From positions 47,032,497-47,096,496 of the forward strand of contig JALGQZ010000002.1 of assembly GCA_023105745.1 (NCBI GenBank): a stretch of 64,000 nt of DNA, read 5' to 3'. This document shows positions 60,401-64,000 of the stretch, piece after piece. The notes beneath the pieces are model-generated. The model was given only the letters and a program-made list of their open reading frames with translations, did no database searches and had not been told where the DNA came from. The position numbers were made by a program, and so were the translations under genes. Position 1 is the first letter of the stretch. Every line of letters starts with the position of its first letter. The stretch is from Austropuccinia psidii (lineage: Eukaryota > Basidiomycota > Pucciniomycetes > Pucciniales > Sphaerophragmiaceae).

Positions 60401-61074
60401 TATTTTTTGCTAAAAATTAGTAAAAACACATATGCCATTCCCTGGGCCATTTCCAATAAAAAAACAAAGAAAGCTTCCATTGGGATGAAAACTGCCCAAA
60501 ATCTCCAAAAGAGAGTTTTTACCCAAAAAAATCCCTAACCCATTTTTACAGCTTTTTAATTAACATCCCCACCCAAAAAACAAACACAAAAATAATTTCA
60601 AATATATCCAGCTTCCAATAAAACTTTATTTTTGAAAAAAACAATTCCAAAACCAATTTAATAAATATTTCCAAACCAATTTTATTTATTCTGTACCCCC
60701 AGGAACAAATTTTTTCACGTTCTTCCAAAACATTTTTAACCTCTTTTTACTTTACCAATAACCAAAATTCTATGTTTCCTCTCCGCCCTAAAATTGGCAA
60801 TAAGTTTCACCAATTTTGTCTTACTTTTAACAGATTTTATCTCCCGTTTTTCATATTCTGAAAGGCACTTTTCTCATTCCACAATCTTCTAATCCCCCTT
60901 TTTTGATTTACTTGAATTTTTCCTCAATTTTTTCATAAAAGGTTCTTTGAAAATCATTGGAGGTAAATTTCAGACCCTTCAGCTTCTTTGGAAGAATGTT
61001 TATAATATTTCCATGGAGAAGGGGTATTCTGTCTCCACCCTGTGGGAAAATATTACCCATAGTCAAATTGAAAT
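60401..61074. other. AT-rich spacer, nothing recognised
   Basis: Runs of A and CCA/AAA words on the plus strand. Short minus-strand frames carry no motif. It may include the untranslated upstream part of the MULE gene that follows. Confidence 0.4.
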
Positions 61075-62545
61075 AGGTTTTGATAGGGCAGGAACCCCAG
61101 ATTCCCACAAAAACCCTTGAAAACAGTCACTTCAACAAAATTAAACTGTCATTTTAGACTTTATTGCAGAAAATATTTAAAGAGTACCACTCAGACTCTT
61201 AAAGTCAAAAATCCTGAAAGCAGTAATGATTCAAATGAAAATATCATGGTACATCCTGCTTTCAACAAATTTAATGAGGAAGACATATCCTAAATTACTC
61301 AGATATCTGAATCACTGCTCAGGCCAAGGCAAATTTAAGCCCAATTATGCAGTAAGAGGGAGCCAGACAGGCCTTCAATACTTCAAGATATTTATAACCA
61401 AGTAAATAAAATCAATAAACAGAAAATGTAAGGCAGGAGGCCCATTTATGCACTTATTTACACCCTCAAACAAGACACTTCTGAGTGGTACTCTAAAAGG
61501 AATACAGAGAGAAACATTACATAATTGTTTTTCACTCATCACCTTGCCATAAAACTCCTTCAAGGATTTTCTCATGTGATTATTATGGATTTTACCTATA
61601 AATCCAATAAATACAAAATGCCACTTTGCATAATCCTGGATTAAGCTCAGTAACTGAGAACTTTTCTGGGTATTCTTGTTTAATGAAGAATCAAACTGAA
61701 CTCTCCTATACTTGGTAATTAAAGAAATACATACAAAAAGTCCTTAACAATATGAATGTTGGGTCCCTCAATCTATTGCTATTTATAGCCATTTTTCCTT
61801 GAAGAATTCTCTTCAGAAACTCTTCCCAGAATAAAAAGTCATGTTATGCATTTGGCACATAAGTATAGATTAATATGTCCATTTCATGAAGAAAATTGAC
61901 CATGGGGCTGAATTGGAAAATTTTAGGGGCCTGTGGAAACATGTAACTCACTTTTAATTCCAATTTTTTATTTGAATTAATGTGGTTATTAATAAATTTG
62001 GGACTTATTTATAAATATATGTGTTTTTTAAATGAAAAATATTCTGAAGAAAACTGGGCAAAACCTTGAAAGAAAGTCAAAAATCTGAAGGTATTGTAAT
62101 ATTTGGAAAAAATCCAGCTTCCTCTAGAGGATTATTACATTCCTTCCTGGAACCAATACTATTGTTACCTGGGTGTGGGTTCCCCCTCAATAGTTGAAGG
62201 TGCCAAGGACATGGTTAAAATAAGGCTCCAAACATCCACTGGTACTGTCCTGGAGGCTATTAGCTCCCTTCACATGGCTTTCAAGAAACAACTTATTAAG
62301 ATTATCAATAGAATCGCAAAAAATGATTGTCTATGTTGAGAATTTCCATCCTCACATCTATTCTCTCAATGGAAAGGTGTCTCATTTTGAAATTCAGCTA
62401 GCATTTGAATATTTCATAGCAAAATTTTCCTCCAATGAAAATGAACCAACAAAGAAGGTACCTCTCAAGGAGCACCTTCCAATCACAAGACCCAATAGGC
62501 TCTTTCCAAGGGCCAGAGGCTTCAGTTGTCAGAATTCCATATGAA
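61075..62545 (+). pseudogene. Mutator-like (MULE/FAR1-type) transposase, decayed
   Basis: MULE transposases move Mutator-type DNA elements by cut and paste. From 61252 to about 61645 a single phase is interrupted only by stops, several of them TAA where the family usually has a glutamine codon. It reads HPAFNKFNEED, RPSILQDIYNQV.KI, GRRPIYALI and MDFTYKSNKYKMPL; the last is the start of the MULE catalytic domain with its first Asp (61588-61590). LCIWHI (61843-61860) is the hallmark C-x-W-H block in another phase. VEGAKD..KIRLQTSTG (about 62190-62250) matches the conserved E-G-x-x-x-x-K-x-x-L-Q-T-S-T-G block holding the last catalytic acid region. The core between them is shorter than usual, so there are internal deletions. 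I could not place terminal repeats. Confidence 0.8.
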
Positions 62546-63435
62546 GTGGAATGTGAATTTACCTTTCAGGATTTTTCATCTTCAATTTCTTAGATTAATT
62601 TCATATTCACTGATTTTATCTAAAATATTACTCTCAAAATTTCTGTCAAGGAGATGATAAAGATTTGAGAAAGAAAGAAAGAATGAAGCCAAAAAAATAT
62701 TTGAAGATATTAGGGAAGAAATTTTTCAAATACCAATGGCATAAGTAACCCAAATTCTTAAAGAGGTTTAAGATTCTATAACTGGAAAGTTATGTTTCAA
62801 TAATATTCCCAAGAGTCAAGAGGACCAAGAATATTAGGAAGATCAACTTTAAGGGGAAAATACCCAAGGAAGACCTCAAGGAGAAAAAAACAAAAACAAA
62901 AAAAGAGATCCCTCAAGGCTTGAAATAATTAAAATGCAATCCAAGAGAAGAGAAAGACCTCCATCATAATTCAAAAGTGAAACAGATTCAATATCACAGT
63001 CCCTTCACCCCCCTCAAATTATTGAAGTGTATTAATCTGCATATTCTGAAGTTTATGAGGCCTCATTATTTAAGTCAAACACTTCCTCAGCTTCACTACA
63101 ATTAGAAACTGACTTGAATGAATTTCGCCAATCAGGAGTCACCCTCAGGAGGTCCACAAGATTGGCCAAGATCAGCAGAACCTCACAGAAAACTTCCCAC
63201 AATCCTGGAAAAAATTTTAATGATTAATGATGAAATTGACTTGAAATGTCAGCATTTTCAAAGTACATATCACACAATTGATGAATGCTCAATGCATTTT
63301 GTGAGCTTTTGATTAATTTTGGTGTAGCATTTCTTGGTTATTTCAATATTGATTAATTTGTTTCAATTATTTTTATGAGGTACCTTTCTCAGAAGACTTT
63401 CCAAAAATCTATTTTGAAATACACCTTAAATCCCA
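62546..63435 (+). other. Region between MULE and OTU remnants
   Basis: Plus-strand patches look like a degraded coding linker: a lysine/glutamine-rich stretch (about 62880-62910), a proline-containing open frame (63118-63312) and a cysteine/histidine cluster LKCQHFQSTYHTIDEC (about 63241-63288) resembling a decayed zinc knuckle. It probably belonged to the same transposon ORF. This is inferred from position only. Confidence 0.35.
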
Positions 63436-63740
63436 TCAATGTGCACAATGATGGAAAGTGTGGCTATAGAGCAGTATCCCATTAAATTTACAAGACTAAA
63501 GACCAAGGGTATGATTTCAATGGGGACCGTATCACAGGAGTTCAGAATATAAAAAACTTTATGAAGAAATTTCTACTTTAGTACCATCAGTGGAAATCTA
63601 TTTGGAAAGATTGAAATGGTATGAAGATTTTGGCCAAGCACCAAAGAGAAAGTGGATGTCCAGGCCTGATATGGGGATACAATTGAAAATAAGTATCAAA
63701 GACCAGTTTTATTTTATTCCATATTCCAACATTTCTCCTT
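63436..63740 (+). pseudogene. OTU-type cysteine-protease fragment
   Basis: NVHNDGKCGYRAV (63438-63476) matches the OTU deubiquitinase active-site block D-G-x-C-x-Y/F-R-A with Asp at 63450-63452 and Cys at 63459-63461. About 160 bases on, APKRKWMSRPDMGIQL (63639-63686) matches the downstream W-M-x-x-P-D-M-G segment seen in OTU proteins next to or fused with MULE transposases in rust fungi, as I recall. Stops and a frameshift lie between. The catalytic His region is not clear. It is most likely the C-terminal part of the MULE-encoded protein or its second gene. Confidence 0.62.
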
Positions 63741-64000
63741 TTTCCCTCATTTATGTCCACTAATTAACAATCCATATATCTTCATGTGTGTTTTGGATAG
63801 ATTTTCTCATTTTGTTCCCTTGTATGTCATAATTTTGAAAGGTTACCCTGCCCCCCATTACTGTGAACTGTAAATTTCATGCTCAACCACAAGCCCTGTG
63901 GTGGGAAGATAAATTTTATATTAGACCTTTTTATTTTTCCAATATTCCTCCCCCTTTCAGAAAAGCCCACTATTTTAGAGGTTGATTCAAATTCAAATTA
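63741..64000. other. Window end, nothing recognised
   Basis: AT-rich DNA with C-runs near 63850-63860 and 63945-63955. No feature is supported. Confidence 0.4.

Overview
The window looks like transposon-dominated nuclear DNA of a rust fungus. The gag of the most intact element here, and the coding style of the other elements, look to me like proteins I remember from Austropuccinia psidii (myrtle rust). That identification is from memory, not a search. The DNA is very AT-rich. I found no convincing single-copy host gene, no tRNA or rRNA gene and no CRISPR array. Nearly everything I can name is a transposable element or the wreck of one, often inserted inside another.

I use three working names for Ty3/Gypsy (Metaviridae-type) chromovirus-like LTR retrotransposon families. 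Family A has LTRs of about 1.8 kb: one decayed full-length copy at 9200-19164 and one solo LTR at 54318-56128. Family B has LTRs of about 1.92 kb: a very young full-length copy at 21709-32088 (LTRs of 1921 bp each, three mismatches by eye), an old broken copy at 35615-52484, and an LTR relic at about 59032-60400. Family C has LTRs of about 0.76 kb: one young, apparently intact copy on the minus strand at 36194-45235.

Layout from left to right. 1-6563: AT-rich DNA with no gene, opening with a short CpG-bearing patch and including a foldback-rich stretch. 6564-7600: decayed Tc1/mariner transposase on the minus strand. 8117-19727: a second Tc1-like element, split by family A, whose insertion is marked by a clean 5-bp AAAGA duplication; removing family A rejoins the transposase reading frame exactly. 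21709-32088: family B copy 1, flanked by CAAGT. 35402-35614: degenerate tandem repeat of about 60 bp, ended by family B copy 2. Family B copy 2 is in turn interrupted inside its 5' LTR by family C (TCATG duplication). 52490-58960: unidentified DNA holding the family A solo LTR (GTAAC duplication). 59032-60400: family B LTR relic. 61075-63760: decayed Mutator-like (MULE) transposase followed by an OTU-type cysteine-protease motif.

How the parts work. In the retrotransposons the LTRs hold promoter and polyadenylation signals, the PBS and PPT prime cDNA synthesis, and gag-pol encodes capsid, zinc knuckle, protease, reverse transcriptase, RNase H, integrase and a C-terminal chromo-like module. 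Family C keeps gag and pol in different frames joined by a textbook -1 slippery heptamer just before the gag stop. Families A and B carry a second, overlapping reading frame in the 5' gag region. It is conserved between the two families better than the frame that continues into pol, and it appears to be assembled by short introns. That overlapping, probably spliced ORF and the family C frameshift signal are the most interesting observations here.
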